Source: Acidimicrobiaceae bacterium (GTDB lineage Bacteria; Actinomycetota; Acidimicrobiia; Acidimicrobiales; Bog-793). Taken from it: a stretch of 12,579 nucleotides of DNA. Shown here in pieces: positions 6,597-12,579 of this stretch (position 1 is its first letter; each line of letters opens with the position of its first letter). Made by a program: the position numbers and the translations under genes. The stretch is taken from contig JAODBN010000249.1 in the NCBI GenBank assembly GCA_025463965.1, positions 1 through 12,579 of the forward strand, read 5' to 3'. The notes beneath the pieces were generated by a model. It was not told where the DNA came from. It saw only the letters and a program-made list of their open reading frames with translations, and did not search any database.

Positions 6597-7211
6597 GTGG
6601 CGGTGACGGTCATCGACCACCCTTTGGCCCAGGTGCTGCTCACTGCGCTCCGCGACCGGTCCACCCCTCCGCCGCTGTTCCGCCTGATCGCAAAGCGCCT
6701 ATCCCTCATCCTCTGTGTCGAGGCCACGCGAGCAATCCCCACCACCCCGGTCCGCATCGAGACGCCGTTGCGGCCCACGGCGGGCAACCGCCTCGAGCCG
6801 CTCGTCGCCGTGCCGATCTTGCGTGCGGGACTCGGGATGCTCGAAGCGGTCACTGAGCTGTTCCCCGAGGTGAGCGTGGGCTATCTCGGGCTCGAGCGCG
6901 ACCATGCCACCTTCGAGCCGTCGCTCTACTACTCAAAGCTCCCGCCGCTCGAGAACCGAACCGCCCTGTTGTTGGATCCGATGCTCGCCACGGGGGGATC
7001 GGCAGCGGCGGCCTGCTCGGCACTGGAGGCGGGCGGACCGCGCCACATCACTCTGTTGTCCGTCGTCGCGGCGCCCGAAGGAATTGCACGGTTGCAGGCC
7101 GCGCATCCTGCGGTCGACGTGTACACGGTTGCCATCGACGAGGGACTCGATGCCAACGCGTACATCGTCCCGGGCCTCGGCGACTTCGGCGACCGGCTCT
7201 TTGGCACCTGA
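6597..7211 (+). CDS. upp: Uracil phosphoribosyltransferase
   Basis: The enzyme converts uracil and PRPP to UMP and pyrophosphate in pyrimidine salvage, in the cytosol. From GTG 6597 it has 204 residues, close to the usual 208. Conserved blocks are the HPL start (8-10), EATRAIPTTPVRIETPL (42-58), VPILRAGLGMLEAV (72-85), the PRPP-binding loop LLDPMLATGGSA (125-136), VAAPEGIARLQAAHP (157-171) and the uracil-binding C-terminus YIVPGLGDFGDRLFGT (189-204). The frame is open from 6549, but GTG 6597 is preceded by AGGAAGGGAG at good spacing and begins at the normal N-terminus. It diverges from the DUF3072 gene and no uracil permease is adjacent. Confidence 0.96.
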   Translation: MAVTVIDHPLAQVLLTALRDRSTPPPLFRLIAKRLSLILCVEATRAIPTTPVRIETPLRPTAGNRLEPLVAVPILRAGLGMLEAVTELFPEVSVGYLGLERDHATFEPSLYYSKLPPLENRTALLLDPMLATGGSAAAACSALEAGGPRHITLLSVVAAPEGIARLQAAHPAVDVYTVAIDEGLDANAYIVPGLGDFGDRLFGT

Positions 7212-7286
7212 CGGATCCTCCTATGGGACGGATCGGTCCTCCGGCCGTTGCCCGATCTCCTCGCATGACCGGAACGGCAGCGCCGG

Positions 7287-7292
7287 TAGGTT
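7287..7292 (+). promoter_or_regulatory. Putative -10 box TAGGTT for leaderless transcription of the peroxidase
   Basis: TAGGTT is followed by seven bases (TGCGGGC) and the ATG. An ATGACC at 7264-7269, sixteen bases or so upstream, partly matches a TTGACA-type -35 box, making this the most complete promoter of the set. No Shine-Dalgarno sequence is present. Confidence 0.55.
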
Positions 7293-7299
7293 TGCGGGC

Positions 7300-7791
7300 A
7301 TGTCCCTCTACGACAATGAGATCAGCGCCCTCGATGGCACGCCGCTCGACCTCCACCAATTCGCCGGCCAGGCGGTCCTCGTCGTGAACGTGGCGTCGCG
7401 CTGCGGGCTGACGCCGCAGTACACCGGTCTCGAGGCGCTCCAGGAGCGCTACGCGGACCGCGGCTTCACGGTGCTCGGCGTTCCGTCCAACCAGTTCGCC
7501 GGCCAGGAGCCAGGGACTGCCGAGGAGATCCAGACCTTCTGCTCGACAACCTATGGGGTCACCTTCCCGCTCACCGAGAAGATCGAAGTGAACGGGCCAG
7601 GGCGCCATCCCCTCTACGAGGAGCTCGTCTCCACGCCGGACACCGACGGCGAGGCGGGTGACGTGAAGTGGAACTTCGAGAAGTTTCTCGTCGCCCCGGA
7701 CGGAACGGTCGCCGCGCGCTTTCGCCCCACGATCGAGCCTGAGAACGAGACGGTCATCGGCGCGATCGAAGCGGTGCTTCCGGCCAGCTAG
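7300..7791 (+). CDS. Glutathione peroxidase family protein (likely thioredoxin-dependent)
   Basis: These thioredoxin-fold enzymes reduce hydrogen and organic peroxides. The 163-residue product has normal length for the bacterial non-selenium form. NVASRCGLTPQY (30-41) carries peroxidatic Cys35 (a true TGC cysteine codon, not selenocysteine TGA), PSNQFAGQEPGT (62-73) carries Gln69, and VKWNFEKFLV (122-131) carries Trp124 and Asn125, completing the usual catalytic tetrad. A second cysteine, Cys81 in TFCSTTYGVTFP, is in the region used for resolution in thioredoxin-dependent members, so thioredoxin rather than glutathione is the likely reductant; actinobacteria generally lack glutathione. The ATG at 7300 agrees with the family N-terminus and has a TAGGTT box seven bases upstream. 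It follows upp by 88 bases, apparently under its own promoter. Confidence 0.94.
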   Translation: MSLYDNEISALDGTPLDLHQFAGQAVLVVNVASRCGLTPQYTGLEALQERYADRGFTVLGVPSNQFAGQEPGTAEEIQTFCSTTYGVTFPLTEKIEVNGPGRHPLYEELVSTPDTDGEAGDVKWNFEKFLVAPDGTVAARFRPTIEPENETVIGAIEAVLPAS

Positions 7792-7871
7792 CCACCCCCG
7801 GAGATCGGCTGGCGCCTGCATCTCGCCCGCTTACGTCATCAGACGACTCCGGGCCGCTCGGACCTGCCCGA

Positions 7872-7877
7872 TACGCT
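7872..7877 (+). promoter_or_regulatory. Possible -10 box TACGCT before the 40-codon frame
   Basis: TACGCT fits TANNNT and ends seven bases before ATG 7885, matching the spacing at the four stronger sites. Its middle bases differ from the TAGGNT of the others and no -35 box is visible, so it is a weaker case. Confidence 0.35.
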
Positions 7878-7884
7878 CGCGCAG

Positions 7885-8007
7885 ATGGAGGTGACCGTCC
7901 GGCTCGTGGGCGTGGACGACGTCGCCGAGGCTCGATCGATGTGGCGTCTTCTGCTAGCCACGGTCCACTGCCACTACGCGAGAAGCGCCGGTGTGGACGC
8001 GCTCTGA
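7885..8007 (+). CDS. Possible 40-residue small protein or remnant of a GNAT acetyltransferase N-terminus
   Basis: ATG 7885 opens a 40-codon frame ending at TGA 8005-8007, three bases before the convergent ppdK stop. The sequence starts EVTVRLVGVDDVAEARSMWR, which resembles the first strand and helix of GNAT acetyltransferases (pattern VRxxxxDDVxxxxxMW), but the rest of such a domain is absent because ppdK begins. It could be a gene remnant, a genuine small protein, or chance. In its favour are the TANNNT hexamer seven bases before the ATG and mostly G/C third positions. The 219-base gap between the peroxidase and ppdK contains nothing else I recognise. Confidence 0.35.
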   Translation: MEVTVRLVGVDDVAEARSMWRLLLATVHCHYARSAGVDAL

Positions 8008-8010
8008 AGC

Positions 8011-10686
8011 CTAGGAGTGCACGGTCCAAGGTGCGCCGGTCGGTGCGCCGCTCGGATCGGCAGCCAGCGGACGGCTCAATGTGAGGACGGCCTGGGCCGC
8101 GGCGAGCCGGGCGACCGGTACCCGGTAGGGCGAGCAGCTCACGTAGTCGAGCCCGAGCCGAGCGAAGAAGTCGATCGAGGCGGGATCACCACCGTGCTCG
8201 CCACAGATCCCAATCTTCAGGCTGGGCTTCGCCGCTCTGGCCTGCTCGGTGGCCGTCCGCAATAGCTCGCCGACACCGTCGACGTCGATCGTCTCGAAGG
8301 GGTTGGCCGGGATCAGCCCGCGCTCGAGGTACGTGGCCATCATCCGGGCCTCCACGTCGTCCCGGCTGAAGCCGAACGTCATCTGGGTGAGGTCGTTGGT
8401 CCCGTAGGAGAAGAAGTCGGCGGCCTCGGCGAGCTCTCCGGCGCGAAGCGCGGCGCGAGGCGTCTCGATCATCGTGCCGATGGCCACCTTCACACCGCCG
8501 ACGGGGCGTTCGGCGAGCACCTCTTGCACCCACGAGCGCGCCAGCTGAAGCTCCTCGCGCGACACCGTGAGCGGGATCATCACCTCCACCACGGGCCGTC
8601 CTCCGGCTGCGGCCCGCTCGGCCGCTGCGTCGAGCAGCGCACGGACCTGCATCGCGTACAGCCCGGGCTTGAGGATGCCGAGGCGCACCCCACGCGTCCC
8701 GAGCATCGGGTTCTGCTCCTGCCAGCGAAGCGCCGCCTCGTGCAGACGCTCCTCTTCCGGGCTCAGTCCCACGGTCGCCTGCTTCAGCGCGAGGACCGAC
8801 GCGTCGGGGAGGAACTCGTGCAGGGGGGGATCCAGCAGCCGCACCGTCACGGGCAGCCCGTCCATCGCCTCGAGGATCTCGAGGAAGTCCGTCCGCTGGA
8901 CCTCACGCAGCTCTTCGAGCGCGGCCTCTTCTTCCTCGGGTCCCGTGGCGAGGATCATCCGGCGTACCACCGGCAGGCGGTCGGGGGCGAGGAACATGTG
9001 CTCGGTTCGGCACAGCCCGATGCCCTCCGCGCCGAGCGACCTGGCGTTCGCCGCGTCCGGTCCGCTGTCGGCGTTGGCGCGAACCCCGAGGCGACCTTTG
9101 CGAATCTCGTCCGCCCACGACAGCAACACCTCCAGCGACTCCGGCGGCTGGGCGGCGGAGAGGGCGACCGCCCCGAGGGCGACCACACCCGTCGTCCCGT
9201 CGATCGAGATGAGGTCGCCCTCGGCGACACGCGTGCCCCCGATCCGGATCTCCCCCTTACCGATCTCCACTCGCTCGGCGCCCACGACGGCCGGCTTGCC
9301 CCAGCCCCGGGCGACCACGGCCGCGTGTGAGACGAGACCGCCACGACGCGTCAAGATGCCCGTCGCCGCAAGCATCCCGTGGATGTCGTCCGGAGATGTC
9401 TCCTCGCGAACGAGGATCACCGCCGTGCCTTCGCGGCTCAGCTCGACGGCCCGCTCCGCACTCAGGCAGACCCGGCCGACGGCTGCGCCTGGAGATGCGC
9501 CGAGGCCACGGGTCGCGACCGTCACCACCGCGTCCGCGAACTGGGGGTGCAGCACGCCGTCGATATGGTCCGGATTTACCCGCTGGACGGCCTCCGATCG
9601 ACCTAGCGCGATGAAGGGATCGTCGACCATTTCGACCGCCATGCGGATCGCGGCTCGCCCGGTGCGCTTACCGACTCGGGTCTGGAGGAGGTAGAGGCGA
9701 CCTTGCTCAATGGTGAACTCCACGTCGCACATGTCGCGGAAATGCTCCTCGAGCCGGGCGAAGGCCCCGATCAGCTCGCGATGCAGCTCGGGAGCCCGTT
9801 CAGCAAGGTTCTCGAGCGAAAGCGGGTGCCGGATCCCGGCCACGACGTCCTCGCCCTGGGCGTTCCACAAGAAGTCGCCGTAGGGCTTGTTCTCCCCCGT
9901 TGCCGGGTCCCGGGTGAAGCCCACGCCCGTCCCGCTTTCGTCGTCACGGTTACCGAACACCATCGCCTGGATCGTGACCGCAGTCCCGAGGTCGTGGGGG
10001 ATCTTCTCGCGCTCGCGATAGGTCCTGGCGCGCTGGCCGTTCCACGAGGAGAAGACGGCCTCGATGGCGCCGCGCAGCTGAGCTGCTGGGTCCTGGGGGA
10101 AGGGCCGCCCGAGCTCGGAAAGAATGCGGGCCTTAGAGCGCTCGGCGAGCTCGCGAAGCTCCGGCGCTCGCATCTCGGCGTCGTTGGTGATCCCGAGGCG
10201 CTCCTTGGTGGTCTGGAGGTCCGCGTCGAAGGACCGGTCGTCTACCCCGAGCACGATCCGGCCGTACATCTGAAGCAGCCGCCGGTAGGAGTCGAAGGCG
10301 AAGCGCTCATCGCTGTGGGCAGCCAGGCCCTCCACCGAGTCGTCGTTGAGGCCGAGGTTCAAGACCGTGTCCATCATCCCGGGCATCGAGGCGGCCGCTC
10401 CTGAGCGAACGGACACGAGCAGGGGGTCGTCGCCGCTGCCGAGGCGACGACCCATCGTCGCCTCAAGGCGCTCGAGGTGCTGAGCGATCTCTTCGTCCAG
10501 GCCGTCCGGCCAGCCGCCGGCGAGGAAGGCCCGGCACGCCTCGGTCGAAATGGTGAAGCCCGGCGGCACCGGCAGGTGCAGCACCGAGGTCATCTCGGCG
10601 AGGTTCGCTCCCTTGCCGCCGAGCAGCTGGCGCAGCTCTCGCGGCGCCACCTCGTGCGGGTGATCGAAGTCGTAGACGTAGCTCAT
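8011..10686 (-). CDS. ppdK: Pyruvate, phosphate dikinase
   Basis: PPDK interconverts pyruvate, ATP and phosphate with phosphoenolpyruvate, AMP and pyrophosphate in the cytosol, serving gluconeogenesis or pyrophosphate-driven glycolysis. The 891-residue product is full length. The N-terminal ATP-grasp domain shows GGKGANLAEM (23-32), SVRSGAAASMPGMMDTVLNLG (92-112) and GEDVVAGIRHP (278-288). The swivelling phosphohistidine domain has TRRGGLVSHAAVVARGWG (446-463) with catalytic His454. The C-terminal PEP/pyruvate barrel has GLCRTEHMF (557-565), MIETPRAAL (739-747), FFSYGTNDLTQMTFGFSRDD (758-777) and GICGEHGG (826-833) with catalytic Cys828. The regulatory Thr two residues before the histidine in most PPDKs is Val452 here. 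GGGAGGAG precedes ATG 10684-10686. The gene diverges from the flippase-like gene across a long gap. A serine/arginine-rich frame opposite is an antisense shadow. Confidence 0.97.
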   Translation of the reverse strand: MSYVYDFDHPHEVAPRELRQLLGGKGANLAEMTSVLHLPVPPGFTISTEACRAFLAGGWPDGLDEEIAQHLERLEATMGRRLGSGDDPLLVSVRSGAAASMPGMMDTVLNLGLNDDSVEGLAAHSDERFAFDSYRRLLQMYGRIVLGVDDRSFDADLQTTKERLGITNDAEMRAPELRELAERSKARILSELGRPFPQDPAAQLRGAIEAVFSSWNGQRARTYREREKIPHDLGTAVTIQAMVFGNRDDESGTGVGFTRDPATGENKPYGDFLWNAQGEDVVAGIRHPLSLENLAERAPELHRELIGAFARLEEHFRDMCDVEFTIEQGRLYLLQTRVGKRTGRAAIRMAVEMVDDPFIALGRSEAVQRVNPDHIDGVLHPQFADAVVTVATRGLGASPGAAVGRVCLSAERAVELSREGTAVILVREETSPDDIHGMLAATGILTRRGGLVSHAAVVARGWGKPAVVGAERVEIGKGEIRIGGTRVAEGDLISIDGTTGVVALGAVALSAAQPPESLEVLLSWADEIRKGRLGVRANADSGPDAANARSLGAEGIGLCRTEHMFLAPDRLPVVRRMILATGPEEEEAALEELREVQRTDFLEILEAMDGLPVTVRLLDPPLHEFLPDASVLALKQATVGLSPEEERLHEAALRWQEQNPMLGTRGVRLGILKPGLYAMQVRALLDAAAERAAAGGRPVVEVMIPLTVSREELQLARSWVQEVLAERPVGGVKVAIGTMIETPRAALRAGELAEAADFFSYGTNDLTQMTFGFSRDDVEARMMATYLERGLIPANPFETIDVDGVGELLRTATEQARAAKPSLKIGICGEHGGDPASIDFFARLGLDYVSCSPYRVPVARLAAAQAVLTLSRPLAADPSGAPTGAPWTVHS

Positions 10687-11136
10687 CCGGTGCTCCTCCC
10701 GGGGCCCACGCGGCCTCCGATCGCATCAGCTCCGGCTCTCCCCGAACGGGAGGCCGTTCAGTCCTTAGTTGCCCCGGTCGCAAGCAAGAGCTGCAGACGT
10801 GCGCCGGGTTTCGAACCACCAGGCCGGGCTCCGACCCATGCCGGGGTTGCCAGCGCGATGCGCCAGTGATGCTCAGGCCAGGCCGTGCTCGCCAACGCGG
10901 GCGAGCCCAAGCCACCTTTTCGACTTCATGTCGACGCCCTCCTCGCCGACGAGTCGCCCGTGCGCGGGACCTTACCTCCGGCCCTTTTGGGGGGCAACCT
11001 GGCGAAGGAGCGAAGAGATGCCCATTCACCGGGAGTTCAGACCGCTCCCGGAGTCCGCTCATGGTGCGATTCGGCGTGTCGCCCTCGGCTGCTGGGCCAG
11101 GTGTTTGGCCTGTCGGGCGACCGGAAAGATTGCGAC
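10687..11136. other. Long divergent intergenic region between ppdK and the flippase-like gene
   Basis: This 450-base stretch should hold the promoters of both flanking genes. Several overlapping frames are open on both strands but none has family-like sequence, consistent codon bias or a unique start. One ATG at 11018 has a good-looking AAGGAG seven bases upstream, but its frame runs into the flippase gene in another phase. A strong hairpin is listed separately. A second short hairpin (CTCCC and GGGAG, at about 10738-10752) lies in the ppdK leader. I checked one TTCGAA-containing stretch near 10810 for a tRNA T-arm; the stem does not pair. I recognise no riboswitch. Confidence 0.5.
10887..10906. 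other. GC-rich hairpin with 7-bp perfect stem in the ppdK upstream region
   Basis: GCTCGCC and GGCGAGC pair perfectly around the six-base loop AACGCG. On the plus strand CCAAGCCACC and then TTTT (10917-10920) follow, ten bases after the stem. It could be a weak terminator, an RNA leader element or a protein-binding inverted repeat; no plus-strand gene ends just before it, which argues against a simple terminator. Confidence 0.4.
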
Positions 11137-12189
11137 GTGGCCGACACATGGAGGGGCGAAGCTGCCGACCGGCTCTGGAATCGGATCGCGCCCTCACCGC
11201 GAAAGCTCCTGCTCATGTGCCTGTTTGCCGCCCTCCTCTATGGCGCGGCAAACGTCGGTCTGTGCACGATCGCGGGTTTCGAGACCGTGGGGCGTCGGCT
11301 CTCACGTCTCGACTGGCCGTACATCGCGGCCAGCCTCGGAGGCGTCGCCGTGGCGCTCGCCGGCTACCGCCTCGCCTATGAGGGGATCTCGAAGGTAGGA
11401 GGCGGCCCCGAACTCACTGCAGCGGAGCGCTGGGCCGCAGTCATCGCCGGTTTCGGCGGATTCCTTTCCCGTGGTGGCGCGAGCGTCGACAAGTTCGCCA
11501 TGCGCGCCGCCGGGGCCAGCGAACGCGACGCCGAGGTACGGGTCGCCGGCCTCGACGCGCTGGAACACGCTCCGCTTGCACTCGGCTGCTGCGCGTCGGC
11601 GATTTACCTGCTCGTTACGGGGCGCACCGATCCGCCTGCGCTCGACTTCGTGTGGCCATGGGCAGTCGCTCCTCCTGTCGGGGCTGCCGTCGCTGCATTC
11701 GCGGCGACCCGCTACCGGGACCGATTCCGAGAGGCAAAGGGATGGCGTCGATGGCTCGGCGTCGCCCTCGACGCGGTGTGGATGCTGAGACAGCTGGTGA
11801 GCGAGGCGACCGGCAGAGGACTTCCCATGGTGGGCATGGCCCTGTTCTGGGCCGGAGAGATCTACTCGCTCTGGGCCGGCATGGCGACCTTCGGCTACCA
11901 CATGTCAGTACCGTCGGTGATATTGAGAGACGCCGTAGGATACGCGCTCAGCCGGCGCTCCGCGCCGTTCGGCGGAGCAGGCTTCATCGACCTGTTCCTC
12001 CCGCTCGTGTTATGGGACTCGGGCGCTCCACTCGCCGCTGCGGTCGCCGGGTGCTTTGTGTATCGGTTCTTCAGTCTGTGGTTGCCGCTCCCGGCCACAA
12101 TCGCCGAACTCCCCAAACTGCGGACGATCGGCGGCGGGCCTTCGCTCGGCGAGCCGGAGCCACGGGTCGCCGACAACGCCAGCTGCTGA
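11137..12189 (+). CDS. Polytopic membrane protein, flippase-like / LPG-synthase transmembrane family
   Basis: The product resembles the lysylphosphatidylglycerol-synthase transmembrane (UPF0104, flippase-like) family, integral membrane proteins without a soluble catalytic domain and mostly of unknown substrate. From GTG 11137 it has 350 residues, typical of the family. Hydrophobic segments lie near 24-46, 62-80, 98-112, 145-160, 172-190, 205-222, 230-250 and 283-320. The C-terminal block APFGGAGFIDLFLPLVLWDSG (276-296), followed by VYRFFSLWLPL (308-318), matches the family pattern P-GG-G--E plus YR--SYWLP, with Asp285 where Glu is usual. No MprF-type aminoacyltransferase domain is attached. 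GTG 11137 is chosen because GGAAAG lies eight bases upstream; the frame is open from 10885, and GTG 11101 is an alternative. The arginine-rich translation before 11137 does not look coding. A glycolipid or polyprenyl-lipid transport role is only inference. Confidence 0.75.
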   Translation: MADTWRGEAADRLWNRIAPSPRKLLLMCLFAALLYGAANVGLCTIAGFETVGRRLSRLDWPYIAASLGGVAVALAGYRLAYEGISKVGGGPELTAAERWAAVIAGFGGFLSRGGASVDKFAMRAAGASERDAEVRVAGLDALEHAPLALGCCASAIYLLVTGRTDPPALDFVWPWAVAPPVGAAVAAFAATRYRDRFREAKGWRRWLGVALDAVWMLRQLVSEATGRGLPMVGMALFWAGEIYSLWAGMATFGYHMSVPSVILRDAVGYALSRRSAPFGGAGFIDLFLPLVLWDSGAPLAAAVAGCFVYRFFSLWLPLPATIAELPKLRTIGGGPSLGEPEPRVADNASC

Positions 12190-12393
12190 GCGCCGCCGGG
12201 GATCGCCAGTACCGCTCGGCGACGCTGACGTAGAACTTTGCACCACGATCGCTCATCGCCCCCAACGCCGTCGGGCCAGTAGCCTCGTGCTTGACGGGCT
12301 ACACATGGGATCACACAAGGCTTCGATCCGATCGCGGCGATCCACCGCGAGTGTCAGCACAGGACAGTGCTCGCCGGGGAGGGAGAAGACGCT

Positions 12394-12579
12394 ATGGAAA
12401 ACGAAGGGCCAGCTCGTTCTCACGAGTCTTCAACGCGCCGCGAAGGCCCCGTCGCCGACCAGCTCCGCGCGGCAATGAGCATCCTGGAGAAGACCCAGGA
12501 CATCGTCACCGTGCTGGTAGGCGCGGGCCTTATCCTGCTCGCGGTCGTCCTGCTCGGGGCTGCCGTCTACGACTTCCTT
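12394..12579 (+). CDS. N-terminal part of a membrane protein, possibly PsiE-like; runs off the window
   Basis: ATG 12394 is preceded by GGGGAGGGAG at good Shine-Dalgarno spacing, and the frame is open for 62 codons to the window end. The first 28 residues are hydrophilic. An amphipathic stretch DQLRAAMSILEKTQDIVT (about 22-39) leads into a strongly hydrophobic helix VLVGAGLILLAVVLLGAAVY (40-59). This helix-after-LEK layout resembles phosphate-starvation-inducible PsiE-like proteins, but too little is present to be sure. The 204-base gap from the flippase-like gene holds a possible -10 hexamer TAGCCT at 12280-12285, which would give a leader of about 100 bases. I see no terminator in that gap. 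Confidence 0.7.
   Translation, partial: MENEGPARSHESSTRREGPVADQLRAAMSILEKTQDIVTVLVGAGLILLAVVLLGAAVYDFL

Noticed and set aside
7300..7791. Selenocysteine glutathione peroxidase
   Set aside because: The peroxidatic position is an ordinary TGC cysteine codon and there is no in-frame TGA.
8524..9694. Plus-strand frames of 268 and 375 residues opposite ppdK
   Set aside because: The dikinase on the minus strand is complete and conserved across this region; the opposite frames are low-complexity shadows.
10795..10850. Possible tRNA suggested by a GGTTTCGAACC-like stretch
   Set aside because: On either strand the five-base T-arm stem fails to pair and no acceptor stem, D-arm or anticodon arm can be built around it.
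11018..11398. ORF starting at ATG 11018 with a good AAGGAG upstream
   Set aside because: Most of it overlaps the flippase-like gene in a different phase and its translation is cysteine/arginine-rich without motifs; the start may still be of interest, so the gap is listed as a finding.
1..12579. CRISPR arrays, insertion sequences, phage genes, toxin-antitoxin or defence clusters
   Set aside because: I saw no repeated spacers, terminal inverted repeats, transposase or nuclease motifs; the recognised genes are ordinary metabolic, transport and regulatory genes.

Overview
The window is GC-rich DNA (roughly two-thirds G+C by eye) with dense, short-spaced genes, frequent GTG starts and strong G/C bias at third codon positions. 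The gene content fits a high-GC actinobacterium, possibly of the Acidimicrobiia type: a DtxR-family regulator with an SH3-like tail, a DUF3072 protein, a long pyruvate phosphate dikinase, and an actinobacterial-type sugar-porter-like MFS carrier. That placement is inference from gene families, not from a marker gene. I found no rRNA, tRNA, CRISPR array, insertion sequence or phage gene.

Layout. Bases 1-154 hold no gene I can assign. panC (pantothenate synthetase, minus) and a DtxR-type regulator (plus) diverge from a 102-base gap. The regulator converges on a minus-strand pair, a 3-hydroxyisobutyrate-dehydrogenase-type oxidoreductase followed by an alkyltransferase-like DNA-repair protein. 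The two convergent stop codons share one CTAG. Next, on the plus strand, come a DUF4126-type membrane protein, an MFS transporter and an esterase-D-like hydrolase. A small DUF3072 protein on the minus strand converges on the esterase and diverges from upp (uracil phosphoribosyltransferase). A thioredoxin-fold glutathione peroxidase and a 40-codon reading frame follow. The largest gene, ppdK (pyruvate, phosphate dikinase, 891 residues), runs on the minus strand. A 450-base gap then separates ppdK from a divergently transcribed polytopic membrane protein resembling the lysylphosphatidylglycerol-synthase/flippase transmembrane family. The window ends inside a membrane protein gene that starts with a good ribosome binding site.

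The genes are mostly housekeeping and solitary: cofactor synthesis (panC), pyrimidine salvage (upp), C3/C4 carbon flux (ppdK), peroxide and alkylation defence, transport and metal-responsive regulation. They do not form one obvious pathway or defence system.

The most striking pattern is in the start regions. Four genes (regulator, DUF4126, esterase, peroxidase) carry a TAGGGT or TAGGTT hexamer ending 6 or 7 bases before the start codon. The 40-codon frame has TACGCT at the same distance. All five lack a convincing Shine-Dalgarno sequence, as expected for leaderless transcription from a -10 box. By contrast panC, the oxidoreductase, upp, ppdK, the flippase-like gene and the last gene have Shine-Dalgarno sequences. 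Other points worth a look: the regulator has lost two normally near-invariant metal ligands, the dikinase lacks the usual regulatory threonine beside its catalytic histidine, and the alkyltransferase homologue has tryptophan in place of the reactive cysteine. I did not find a convincing undescribed multigene system.
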